NCBI GenBank assembly: GCA_037349105.1
Contig: JAYJMM010000033.1
Location: 62,001-126,000, forward strand
DNA: 64,000 nt
Source: Limnomonas spitsbergensis
Lineage: Eukaryota; Chlorophyta; Chlorophyceae; Chlamydomonadales
Direction of reading: 5' to 3'
A program made the translations under genes and the position numbers. How positions within the stretch are numbered: position 1 is the stretch's first letter; each line of letters opens with the position of its first letter. Shown here in pieces: positions 1 through 8,316 of the stretch. The notes under the pieces are model-generated. The model was not told where the DNA came from, made no database searches, and was given only the letters and a program-made list of their open reading frames with translations.

Positions 1-798
1 GTAAAAGTAGAATGAGTGGTACGCCGAGATTGAGTAGGGACGGTAGTATGGCACAGCTTGTGGTTCCATGCAGGACGTGATGTGAATGAGTGCAGATGAT
101 GGGAGGCAGCAGGCTGGTATGCGGTGACACCTGGTGAGTGACTTATGCCCAGGTATTAACATCATAAGCCATTCAATCAGCCGGTGCCGCATATGCAAGA
201 TCTGCAGATCCTATGCGGCACATACAACCATGAACCATGATAGTGCATTCATGTTGTGAGCTGAACATCCTCATCTATCCGCGAGCTCATCTCGGCCAGT
301 TACGGTGAGAGTGCATTAGAACTCTGGAACAGATGGCATGGGTGACACACACGCGAAGACAAACTGCCGTTTGGGTCAAAGCCATGTTCTAGATGTCGCC
401 GAAAAAAGTCCGGATGGCTTAAAGCACTATCCGCAACCTAGAGGAGGAAAATCCTTAATCCATTAGTTAGCGAGTCACAACGGGGCCGATAGGAGTGGAA
501 TACCCAAGACGAATCTCGCAAGGATCCCGTGGGCGGTGTATATATATCGGGCTGCACTCCGCAGAACGACCTGGCGTCCCGGGCGTCCCAGGGCATCCTG
601 ACATGCAAGACGTGCATCCCGTATCGTGGGTGGCGTACCAGGCCTGGGATGCCCTCCTGGGATGATTGCTACTGATGGTGATGGAAGCATAATTTCAGCC
701 TTCTGAGCTGCTGTGCACGCTCCCAACGTTTTATTACATTATAATATGTGCGTGCACGCCTTGTGCATGCAAGGGGACTGTACTTTTACCACATCACT
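1..798. other. Left flank, no gene supported
   Basis: I see no gene, RNA or transposon here. The longest open frames (minus strand 475-726, plus strand from 748) begin with TTG or GTG rather than ATG and have low-complexity, Pro/His/Arg-rich products, so I treat them as chance. Apart from the hairpin at 184-221, the only structure is a GC-rich stretch around 570-665 that repeats variants of a GGGC-GTCCC / GGGATGC motif. That motif resembles the start of the duplicated block at 799-1100, so it may be a third, more decayed relative. A spliced eukaryotic exon could not be excluded by eye. Confidence 0.5.
184..221. repeat. Imperfect inverted repeat (hairpin)
   Basis: The 10-bp arms at 184-193 and 212-221 are perfect reverse complements (GTGCCGCATA / TATGCGGCAC). 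Between them lies a perfect 12-bp palindrome at 199-210 (GATCTGCAGATC), offset so the whole is not symmetric (5 bases on one side, 1 on the other). The strand could fold into a stem-loop or cruciform. No flanking duplication marks it as a mobile element, and no gene lies beside it to make it a terminator. Function unknown. Confidence 0.6.
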
Positions 799-1100
799 GT
801 GGACATCCCAGGGTGCCATCCTAGGTGTCATCCTAGGTGTCATCCCGACAGACCGAAGCTACAGCCCTTGACCTACACCCCCACCCCGATGCCCTTTGAA
901 CTCGCGGCTTTCACCAGCGCTCACATTACATCGCTGTATTTTTCGATTGTGCACTGTTTCTTTGCTTGAAGAGCATACGTTGGCCATATCGCCGTGAAGC
1001 ATCCCGGGCGCCATCTTGGTGTCATCCCGACAGATCGAAGCTACACCCCCGACCTACACCCCCGACTGGGGCAGGTGTAACTTTTGAATCGGTGGCTTCC
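799..1100. repeat. Diverged direct duplication, two copies of about 110 bp
   Basis: Copy 1 (about 799-912) and copy 2 (about 994-1100) share, in the same order, a GTG-(A)CATCCC start, a GCCATC-TTGGTGTCATCCCGACAGA core, GAAGCTACA, GACCTACACCCCC, and an ending of TTTGAA(C/T)-CGG-GGCTT. They differ by scattered substitutions and short indels. About 80 bp of unrelated sequence separates them. This looks like an old dispersed or tandem repeat family rather than coding sequence: the open frame at 748-969 crosses only copy 1 and starts with GTG. The family cannot be named without a repeat library. Confidence 0.65.
813..848. repeat. 12-bp tandem, three copies
   Basis: Three adjacent 12-mers, at 813-824, 825-836 and 837-848, read GTGCCATCCTAG, GTGTCATCCTAG and GTGTCATCCCGA. 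The second duplicated copy (from 994) has only about two of these units, so the unit number changed after the larger duplication. It gives a Cys-His-Pro-Arg repeat in one frame, which is a by-product of the 12-bp period and not evidence for a protein. Confidence 0.7.
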
Positions 1101-1133
1101 CTTTAAGTTTATTTCAAATGGGCGCTATTGTGT

Positions 1134-1152
1134 AAGAAAGAAAGAAAGAAAA
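1134..1152 (+). repeat. AAAG microsatellite
   Basis: A simple AAAG tetranucleotide run of about 4.5 units, interrupted only at its end. It lies just upstream of the inverted repeat at 1201-1253. Such tracts are common in eukaryotic non-coding DNA and often mark the tail or edge of an inserted element. No target-site duplication could be seen, so that remains a guess. Confidence 0.85.
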
Positions 1153-1200
1153 CGCCTGAGCGTGGCGTGAGGTAACAATGGCAGGTGATTCTTTCAGTGA

Positions 1201-1262
1201 GCAACCACTTGCCCATCGCGATGGGCAACCACTCGCGATGGGCAAGTGGTTGCCCATCGCGA
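1201..1262. repeat. Strong hairpin: 21-bp perfect inverted repeat plus a third half-site
   Basis: Arms at 1201-1221 and 1233-1253 are perfect reverse complements over 21 bp, with an 11-base loop. Inside this, 1209-1228 is itself a perfect 20-bp palindrome centred on TCGCGA. The half-motif TTGCCCATCGCGA occurs three times (from 1209, on the minus strand in the middle, and again at 1250-1262). This is the strongest secondary structure in the flank. It could be the core of a small foldback/MITE-like element or a cluster of palindromic protein sites. No transposase and no terminal duplications were identified. The frames that cross it (1114-1521 minus, 1178-1372 plus) owe their repeated HRDGQ-type peptides to the palindrome. 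Confidence 0.8.
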
Positions 1263-1732
1263 ATGCGCTGGCCCACTCGACCTCTGCAAACATAGATTCT
1301 CTGATGCTAGTGCGTGTGAAGGATGCGCGTGGAGCTGACAAACGGGGAAGTGGTGGGAAGGAGGAGCTGTGAACGAATTGAGGAACAAAGCATCCATTGG
1401 AGTGATCCTCCCTCACACCATGGCCCAGCTCCCTCCCATTCAGCTCCCTCACCTCCCTCATCTTCGTCATGTCATTCCCCTCCTCCCTATTCTTTTGCCT
1501 CTCCCTCACACCCTCCAGCACTTGCCGCTGCTGATGCGAACACCGGCATGCATCATGAGCCTATCCTGGCTATGCGCATCGGCCGCATGGGCCTCGTAAG
1601 GGATGAACACGCTCAATTCCGGCTTCCATGCACAGCCAAGACCATGCAGCAGCTATGCCTCCCTCCTTTATGAGGGGACAGGGACATCGAATCCAGCATC
1701 AAAGGACCTTAAACCTGTATAGATTTTATCTT
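1263..1732. other. No gene supported; pyrimidine-rich tract at 1404-1530
   Basis: The plus strand at about 1404-1530 is rich in C and T, with recurring CTCCCTC and CCCTCACACC words (1410-1419 and 1503-1512) and CAGCTCCCTC at 1426-1435 and 1441-1450. The complementary strand is correspondingly purine-rich. Long open frames on both strands over this stretch are explained by biased composition, which removes stop codons. The remainder up to 1732 shows nothing I recognise. An ATG-initiated frame at 1628-1846 runs into the non-coding duplication at 1733-1925 and shows no domain. Confidence 0.5.
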
Positions 1733-1925
1733 GTGCAGCGTAGGTGCCGCCTTGGGCTGGTGATAAAGACCTTGGTATGGCATATGATGCTCCGGCACTA
1801 TACGAACTTCAACCTAAACTGGTTTTCTTTTTGCAGCGTACTGTAGGTGCCGCCTCGGGCTGGGGTTAAAATACCTTTGTCTGGCACCTGATCCTCCGGC
1901 ACCATATAGGGCCTTCAACCTACCG
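1733..1925. repeat. Tandem duplication of about 95-100 bp
   Basis: Copy 1 (1733-1820) and copy 2 (1832-1925) share GCAGCGTA, GTAGGTGCCGCCT-GGGCTGG, a TAAA(G/A)-CCTT segment, TGGCA, GAT-CTCCGGCAC(T/C)ATA and CTTCAACCTA in the same order. They differ by substitutions and a few small indels. Copy 2 carries an extra CTG near its start. The spacing is close to one repeat length, so this is a two-copy tandem. It has no coding signature and I cannot assign a family. Confidence 0.75.
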
Positions 1926-1944
1926 TAGAACCACTTTAGCTCCG

Positions 1945-2150
1945 CTCGTAATTAAATAATTATTGGGTGCGCGGACATGGCTGCGCGCTAATATTAATTC
2001 AAAAATTGCCGCTGCGCGGAGCGTCAGTCAGGTGCCCAAACAATTATTTTGGGGGTATGCGCGGTATGAATTAAACAACATATTTTACAACATATTTTAC
2101 AAAATTTTACAACATATTTTACAAAATTCTGCGCGCTAGCGCGCGACTGT
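1945..2150. repeat. AT-rich block with 12-bp tandem and GC-only palindrome
   Basis: This block alternates AT-rich stretches (TTAATT, AATTATT) with GC-only islands (TGCGCGG, GCTGCGCG). At 2077-2122 a 12-bp unit, AACATATTTTAC, occurs three times (2077-2088, 2089-2100, 2111-2122) with a shortened 10-bp relative, AAAATTTTAC, at 2101-2110. Immediately after, 2131-2144 is a perfect 14-bp palindrome, GCGCGCTAGCGCGC. This composition is unlike the satellite and unlike coding DNA. It may be a decayed element or a structural or boundary sequence; no function is shown. Confidence 0.65.
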
Positions 2151-2180
2151 TTGATTCGACATCCGTTCAGGCATCCTTGT

Positions 2181-2475
2181 CATTAATCAGCTGCAGGTAA
2201 CACTACTGATGACTCAGATGCATACCAGTACTCATACGTGTAACTAGTATTACTGGTAGGCTGCTGTGCGAACATTGAATTAACTGCAGACCAGTGTTAA
2301 GGTGCTGCAGAGCCAGGGCCCAATAGCTGCACGACCGTAGTAATCGGCTGAGCCGGATTAATACGGTATGCGGGTCCTGCAAGCTCAAACGAAGTTGTAA
2401 CTGAGTTTGCTGACCTGCTGAAAGTGCAGCGCGGACGAGTGATTAATCAGCTGATGCCAGTGATTAATGCTGCAT
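2181..2475. repeat. Outlying degenerate island of the 22-bp satellite
   Basis: Recognisable pieces of the main satellite appear about 1.5 kb before the array proper: ATTAATCAGCTGCAG at 2183-2197, GCATACCAGT at 2220-2229, ATTAACTGCAGACCAGTG near 2280, and two near-unit copies at about 2439-2475 (GTGATTAATCAGCTG, then CCAGTGATTAATGCTGC). Between them are more decayed fragments with GGATTAATAC and GTAATCGGCTGA words. An 8-bp inverted repeat (2223-2230 with 2251-2258) raises the possibility that one unit at about 2252-2266 is in reverse orientation. The island shows that the satellite once extended further left or was split by inserted sequence. Confidence 0.75.
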
Positions 2476-2480
2476 GTTTT

Positions 2481-2557
2481 TTAAATTTCGTGCTGCGCGG
2501 CCGTTAAATTAAAATTTCGTCGCTGCCGACCGTTTTTAAAATTCTTTTTGGCGGCCG
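2481..2557. repeat. Degenerate threefold motif alternating A/T runs and GC cores
   Basis: Three successive segments, from about 2481, 2509 and 2533, each have a TTTAAA(A)TT(T)C stretch followed by a GCTG-CG or GGCGGCCG core. The spacing is about 25-28 bp. They are too diverged to fix a unit length exactly. The style matches the AT/GC alternation at 1945-2150, so the two may belong to the same repeat family that interrupted the satellite. Confidence 0.45.
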
Positions 2558-3631
2558 ATTAAAAAGCGTGGGGATCTTTGATTTCCCGGCTGCTTTTGGT
2601 GTATTTCCTTTGCCTGAACCATTCGCTTTTTCAGGGTGTTTTCAGGTGCGAACAACCATCTGCGTGTCCAGTGCATAACGCAACTGCAACCACTTTTTCT
2701 CACCGGCAGTTAACAACTCGCGACCTCCGCTTAACCAGTATTGTCAGGTGCTAGATTAGCGATTGACACCAGCGGCAATAGTCAGTGATTATGTTGGCGC
2801 AGGGGGCGAGAAATTCATCGCCGCACCAGCTGAATTGAAGTCAGCATGCGTGTCCAGTGATTGCCCGGAATCGGCCATGCAGAGAACCCAAGTCGCTACG
2901 CAGCTCGATGCACTCGGTCTCGAGCTTTGCCATTCGCTCTTCATCCACACCTTTTTGCCCCGGGTACTCCGCGCGAGCACCCATCATCATGCTCGGCGGG
3001 TGCTGGCTGCGGCGCTTGGAGGATGGTGGCATCAGATCAACAGGGGCACGAGGGACCCCTTGCTCCCGGGGCTGTGTGCCACTGCTGCTGCCCAGGTAGG
3101 CGGACTGCTGGAAATCTGCCTCACACACTACCGGTCTAGTCCTCTAAGCCCAATCCATGTGCCGCCGTGCGGCAGAGCGGATTTCGCCCTCTGTCGTCAA
3201 GGCCCGCCTGCATGACGTCAAGTCTGGTATCTCGGACCACAATCCGGATTCGTGGAAGACCCGGAGCTTGACTGTGGCATCTCCAGCCACACCCGCTACC
3301 ACATGAAGTACCTTGCTCGGGCACAAAGCAAGCGAGTTTTGAGTGTGCCAACATAGCCATATTGAGTCATTTTCATCAACAAGTTGAGTCATATCTTGTG
3401 TTCCTTCATTGTTGCTTGGGCACAGTCCCAAGTTTCCGCAAACCCTCATGCTTACATTACTATAAGCAGGAGAATTCCAACCTGCTCCATAGTCCAGTGC
3501 ACCTCTGAGAGGGCGGGTGCACCTACCGAGTGAGACAGGTTTGCCCAACCAAAAGGGCTCACACAACAATGGTACACTGATTGAAGGTATGTAATTCCAA
3601 AACGGGGGAGAGAACCTTTTGTTGAAACACT
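2558..3631. other. About 1.07 kb without a supportable gene
   Basis: Several overlapping frames are open on both strands: plus 2763-3215, minus 2841-3128, minus 3144-3569. Each of these starts with TTG or GTG, none shows a domain I recognise, and they overlap head-on, as expected for GC-rich DNA with few stops. The minus frame 2841-3128 contains a short helix-like, charged stretch, and a small ATG frame at 3157-3306 has ordinary amino-acid composition, so a decayed gene or exon remnant is possible. Small hairpins occur (for example CTTGGG/CCCAAG at 3415-3432). Short satellite-like words around 2735-2795 (CCAGTATT, AGTCAGTGATTA) may be further decayed units. Confidence 0.45.
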
Positions 3632-3808
3632 ACCGGCACTCGCGTTGGGTAGTTTCCGGCTATTTCGGTGGGTAGTCTAGCCCCGTCCATAAACGATCAT
3701 GCTCACGTTCTTCACACTTTCACAATGGATATGAGTGTTGGCGCCCACCGCACTCACTTTGGGTAGTTTGCCAGTCTTGAGTAGTGGGCTGCCAGTCCAG
3801 CCCCTTCC
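3632..3808. repeat. Diverged direct duplication, two copies of about 60 bp
   Basis: Copy 1 (3632-3688) and copy 2 (3745-3808) share ACCG-GCACTC-C-TTGGGTAGTTT, then GTAGT-and-CCAGTC/TAGTC pieces, and end in AGCCCC-TCC. About 55 bp separate them. Within each copy the GGGTAGT/GAGTAGT word occurs twice, hinting at an older internal duplication. It lies between the gene-free stretch and the satellite edge. It is not coding as far as I can tell. Confidence 0.6.
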
Positions 3809-4012
3809 TTTCCTTTTTTTTGCTGCTTTCTCTTTCTATATATTAATTATTCTTTACCTCTATAAAAACTATTACCCATCAACCGGGCAGACTCTCAGTG
3901 ACTTATCAGTGATGCCGACACACGTGAGGCATCACCCACTGCCGCCCCTGACTGAGCATTCCTGCCCAGACCCATTTTTTAATCCGCTGAGTCCGTAGTG
4001 CTTAGTCTTGAT
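3809..4012. other. Pyrimidine/AT tract and short spacer before the array
   Basis: From 3800 to about 3875 the plus strand is a run of T-rich pyrimidines followed by TATATATTAATTATT and CTATAAAAAC. The word TATAAAA could be read as a TATA box, but there is no gene downstream, only the satellite, so I do not call a promoter. The GTG-started frame 3735-3998 gains a membrane-like hydrophobic stretch purely from this T-rich composition. From 3876 to 4012 I see nothing recognisable. Confidence 0.5.
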
Positions 4013-6515
4013 GGTACAGAAGATTAATCAACTGCAAGCCCTTCAGGCCTTCCTCGTGCGGCGATCTCTGTTGAACCACTTGCAGCACCAGGGCTTACAC
4101 CTTGCTGCTACACTCAAGGCAACATTATCTTGTCCTCGATCAAAGCTCCAGAGTCAAAGTTAATCACTGCACTCCTGTGTTGAATCAGTTGAGACCTCGG
4201 TTAACAGTAACCAGTGTATTAATCAGTGTCAGACCGTTATTAATCAGCGCCGACCTTGGTTAATCAGCTGCATCCGTAATTATCAGCTGCATACCTTGAT
4301 TAATCAGCTGCTAACAGTGTTAATCACTGCAGACCGTGATTAATCAACAGCAGACCAGTGATTAATCACTGGCACCAGGATTAATCAACAGCAGACCAGT
4401 GATTAATCACGCAGACCGTGATTAATCAGGTGCAGACCAGTGATTAATCAGCTGCATACCAGTGACTAATCCTGCAGATCAGTGATTAATCAGCCTGCAT
4501 ACCAGGTGTTAATCAGCTGCTGCCGTATTAATCAGTGCAGACCATGTTATTCCAGCTGCAGACCAGTGTTTCACCTGCACTCCAGTGATTAATCAGCTGC
4601 ATAACCAGGATTAATCAGCTGCAACCACGTGACCAATCAGCTGCATACCAGTATTAATCAGCTGCATACCATGCACCACAGGTGCATACCATGATTAATC
4701 AGCTGCAGACCATCATTAATCAACTGCAGATCAGTGATAATCAGCTGCGCCAGTGCATTAGCAGTGCATACCTAGATTAATCAGCTGCAGATAGTGGATT
4801 AATCAGCTGCAAACCAGTGATTAATAGTGCAACCATGATTAGCAGACTGCACCACAGCGATTAATCAGCTGAAGAGAGTGATTAATCAGCTGCAACCAGT
4901 GTTAATCACGTTTTTCTTAATGGCTTGATTAATCAGCTGCATACCAGTGATAATCAGCGCAGACCAGTGATTTGAATGTCCTGCATGACCAGTGATTAAT
5001 CAGCTGCAGACCAGTGATCAATCAGCTGCAGACCATCATTAATCGGCTGCAGACCAGTGATTAATCAGCTGCAGCCAGTGATTAGCCACTGCACCAGTGA
5101 TGAATCAGCTGCAACCAGTGATTAATCAGCTGCAGGCCAGTGACAATCAGCTGCAGACCAGTGATTAATCAGCTGCAGACCAGTGATTAATAAGGCAGAC
5201 CAGTGATTAATCAGCTGCAGACCAGGATTAGGAGCAAGCAGACCAGTGATTAATCAGCGTGCAGAGGAGTGATTAATCAGGGCATACCACCTCGATTAAT
5301 CAGCTGCATACCAGTGATTGATCAGCTGCAGACCAGTGATGAATCAGCTGCAGCCAGTGATTAATCAGCTGAACCAGTGATTAATCAGCTGCAGACCAGG
5401 ATTTCAGCTGTAATATCAGTGATTAATCAGCTGCATACCAGTGATTTCAGCTAGCAGACCAGTGATTAATCACTGCAACCCAGTGATTAATCACTGCATG
5501 CCAGAGATTAATCTGCTGCGGACCAGTGTTAATCAGCTGCAGACCAGTGATTAATCAGCTGCAGACCCCTGATTAATCACTGCATCCATGATTAATCAGC
5601 TGCATAAGTGATTAATCAGATGCAGACCAGTGATAATCAGCTGCATACCTGTGATTAATCAAGTGTGCACCACCAGTGATTAATCAGCTCTTCCAATAAT
5701 CAGCTGCAGACCAGTGATTAATCAGCTGCAACCAGTGATTTCAGCTGCAACCAGTGATTAATCAGCTGCAGACCAGTGATCTAATCAGCTGCAGACCAGT
5801 GATTAATCAGCTGCACACCAGTGATTAATCAGCTGCAGACCAGTGATTAATCAGCTCAGACCAGTGATTAATCAGCTGCATACCAGTGATTAATCAGCTG
5901 CAGACCAGTGATTAATCAGCTGCGACCAGAATTAATCAGCTGCTACCGAGTGATAATCAGCTGCATACCAGGATTAATCAGCTGCAGACCGTGATTAAGT
6001 CAGCTGCATCCAGTGATACCTCAGCTGCAGACCGAGTCGATTAATCAGCTGCAGACCAGTGATTAATCAGCTCCTCCAGTGATTAAGTCAGCTGCAGACC
6101 AGTGATTAATCAGCTGCAGACCAGTGATTCATCAGCTGCAGACCAGTGATTAATCAGCCGATACCAGTGATTAATCAGCTGCTGACCAGTGATTCATCAG
6201 CTGCATACCAGTGATTAATCAGCTGCAGACCAGTGATTAATCAGCTGCATACCAGTCCTTAAGCAGCTGCAGCCCAGTGCCAATCAGCTGCAGACCAGTT
6301 TAATCAGCTGCAGACCAGTGACAATCAGTGCAGTACCAGGATTGTCAGCTGCAGGCCAGTGAAGAATCAGCTGCAGACCAGTGATTAAGCACTGGCAGAC
6401 CAGTGACCAATCAGCTGCATAGCAGTGATTAATCAGCTGCAGACCAAGTGAAAATCAGCTGCAATCGCCAGTGATTAATCAGCTGCAGACCAGTGATAAT
6501 CAGCTGCAGACCAGT
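4013..6515. repeat. Degenerate left edge of the satellite
   Basis: The first recognisable unit words are at about 4013-4035 (AGATTAATCAACTGCA). After about 120 bp of poorer matches, a continuous but heavily altered array runs from about 4155. Units here carry substitutions and frequent short deletions, so spacing varies; by spacing I estimate 110-115 units, not an exact count. A short non-satellite insertion lies at about 4909-4926. Both the G and T forms at unit position 16 are present at comparable frequency in the first kilobase. Decay lessens towards the right, and the last indel before the clean zone is a single-base deletion in the unit starting at 6495. Confidence 0.95.
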
Positions 6516-8297
6516 GATTAATCAGCTGCAGACCAGTGATTAATCAGCTGCAGACCAGTGATTAATCAGCTGCAGACCAGTGATTAATCAGCTGCAGACC
6601 AGTGATTAATCAGCTGCAGACCAGTGATTAATCAGCTGCAGACCAGTGATTAATCAGCTGCAGACCAGTGATTAATCAGCTGCATACCAGTGATTAATCA
6701 GCTGCAGACCAGTGATTAATCAGCTGCAGACCAGTGATTAATCAGCTGCAGACCAGTGATTAATCAGCTGCAGACCAGTGATTAATCAGCTGCAGACCAG
6801 TGATTAATCAGCTGCATACCAGTGATTAATCAGCTGCATACCAGTGATTAATCAGCTGCAGACCAGTGATTAATCAGCTGCAGACCAGTGATTAATCAGC
6901 TGCAGACCAGTGATTAATCAGCTGCAGACCAGTGATTAATCAGCTGCAGACCAGTGATTAATCAGCTGCAGACCAGTGATTAATCAGCTGCAGACCAGTG
7001 ATTAATCAGCTGCAGACCAGTGATTAATCAGCTGCATACCAGTGATTAATCAGCTGCATACCAGTGATTAATCAGCTGCAGACCAGTGATTAATCAGCTG
7101 CAGACCAGTGATTAATCAGCTGCAGACCAGTGATTAATCAGCTGCAGACCAGTGATTAATCAGCTGCAGACCAGTGATTAATCAGCTGCATACCAGTGAT
7201 TAATCAGCTGCATACCAGTGATTAATCAGCTGCATACCAGTGATTAATCAGCTGCAGACCAGTGATTAATCAGCTGCATACCAGTGATTAATCAGCTGCA
7301 GACCAGTGATTAATCAGCTGCAGACCAGTGATTAATCAGCTGCAGACCAGTGATTAATCAGCTGCAGACCAGTGATTAATCAGCTGCAGACCAGTGATTA
7401 ATCAGCTGCAGACCAGTGATTAATCAGCTGCATACCAGTGATTAATCAGCTGCAGACCAGTGATTAATCAGCTGCAGACCAGTGATTAATCAGCTGCATA
7501 CCAGTGATTAATCAGCTGCAGACCAGTGATTAATCAGCTGCAGACCAGTGATTAATCAGCTGCATACCAGTGATTAATCAGCTGCAGACCAGTGATTAAT
7601 CAGCTGCAGACCAGTGATTAATCAGCTGCAGACCAGTGATTAATCAGCTGCAGACCAGTGATTAATCAGCTGCAGACCAGTGATTAATCAGCTGCAGACC
7701 AGTGATTAATCAGCTGCAGACCAGTGATTAATCAGCTGCAGACCAGTGATTAATCAGCTGCAGACCAGTGATTAATCAGCTGCATACCAGTGATTAATCA
7801 GCTGCAGACCAGTGATTAATCAGCTGCAGACCAGTGATTAATCAGCTGCAGACCAGTGATTAATCAGCTGCAGACCAGTGATTAATCAGCTGCATACCAG
7901 TGATTAATCAGCTGCAGACCAGTGATTAATCAGCTGCAGACCAGTGATTAATCAGCTGCAGACCAGTGATTAATCAGCTGCAGACCAGTGATTAATCAGC
8001 TGCAGACCAGTGATTAATCAGCTGCAGACCAGTGATTAATCAGCTGCAGACCAGTGATTAATCAGCTGCAGACCAGTGATTAATCAGCTGCAGACCAGTG
8101 ATTAATCAGCTGCAGACCAGTGATTAATCAGCTGCAGACCAGTGATTAATCAGCTGCAGACCAGTGATTAATCAGCTGCAGACCAGTGATTAATCAGCTG
8201 CATACCAGTGATTAATCAGCTGCATACCAGTGATTAATCAGCTGCAGACCAGTGATTAATCAGCTGCAGACCAGTGATTAATCAGCTGCATACCAGT

Positions 8298-8316
8298 GAT
8301 TAATCAGCTGCAGACC
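8298..8316. repeat. Single shortened (19-bp) satellite unit
   Basis: This unit lacks the final AGT: GCAGACC is followed directly by GATTAATC. It shifts the register of the whole array by 3 bp. Before it, unit starts fall at coordinates equal to 4 modulo 22; from 8317 onward they equal 1 modulo 22, all the way to 63,977. It is the only indel I find in the homogeneous zone and a useful unique landmark. Confidence 0.93.

Noticed and set aside
1114..1521. 135-residue minus-strand open frame
   Set aside because: It spans the hairpin at 1201-1262 and the purine-rich complement of the pyrimidine tract. Its repeated peptides mirror those DNA features.
2661..2860. 13-bp direct repeat TGCGTGTCCAGTG (2661-2673 and 2848-2860)
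   Set aside because: One 13-bp match within 4 kb is only mildly unusual, and no similarity extends on either side.
2841..3128. Minus-strand frame with a helix-like charged stretch
   Set aside because: The start is GTG and the upstream stop is only five codons away from it. The charged stretch is about 30 residues, too little to call a coiled-coil protein.
2763..3215. 150-residue open frame on the plus strand
   Set aside because: It starts with TTG, its Ala/Arg/His-rich product has no motif I know, and minus-strand frames over the same bases look no less plausible.
3157..3306. 49-codon ATG frame on the plus strand with ordinary composition
   Set aside because: A stop lies four codons upstream, no family is recognisable, and such lengths arise easily by chance. 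Kept only as a possible exon remnant.
3144..3569. 141-residue open frame on the minus strand
   Set aside because: It begins with TTG, shows no recognisable domain, and overlaps other equally open frames. Composition alone explains it. A decayed gene cannot be excluded.
3840..3866. TATA-box-like words (TATATATTAATTATT, TATAAAA)
   Set aside because: No gene lies downstream; the satellite begins about 150 bp later. AT-rich sequence produces such words by chance.
3735..3998. Frame with an apparent membrane segment
   Set aside because: It starts with GTG, and the hydrophobic stretch is just the translation of a T-rich tract.
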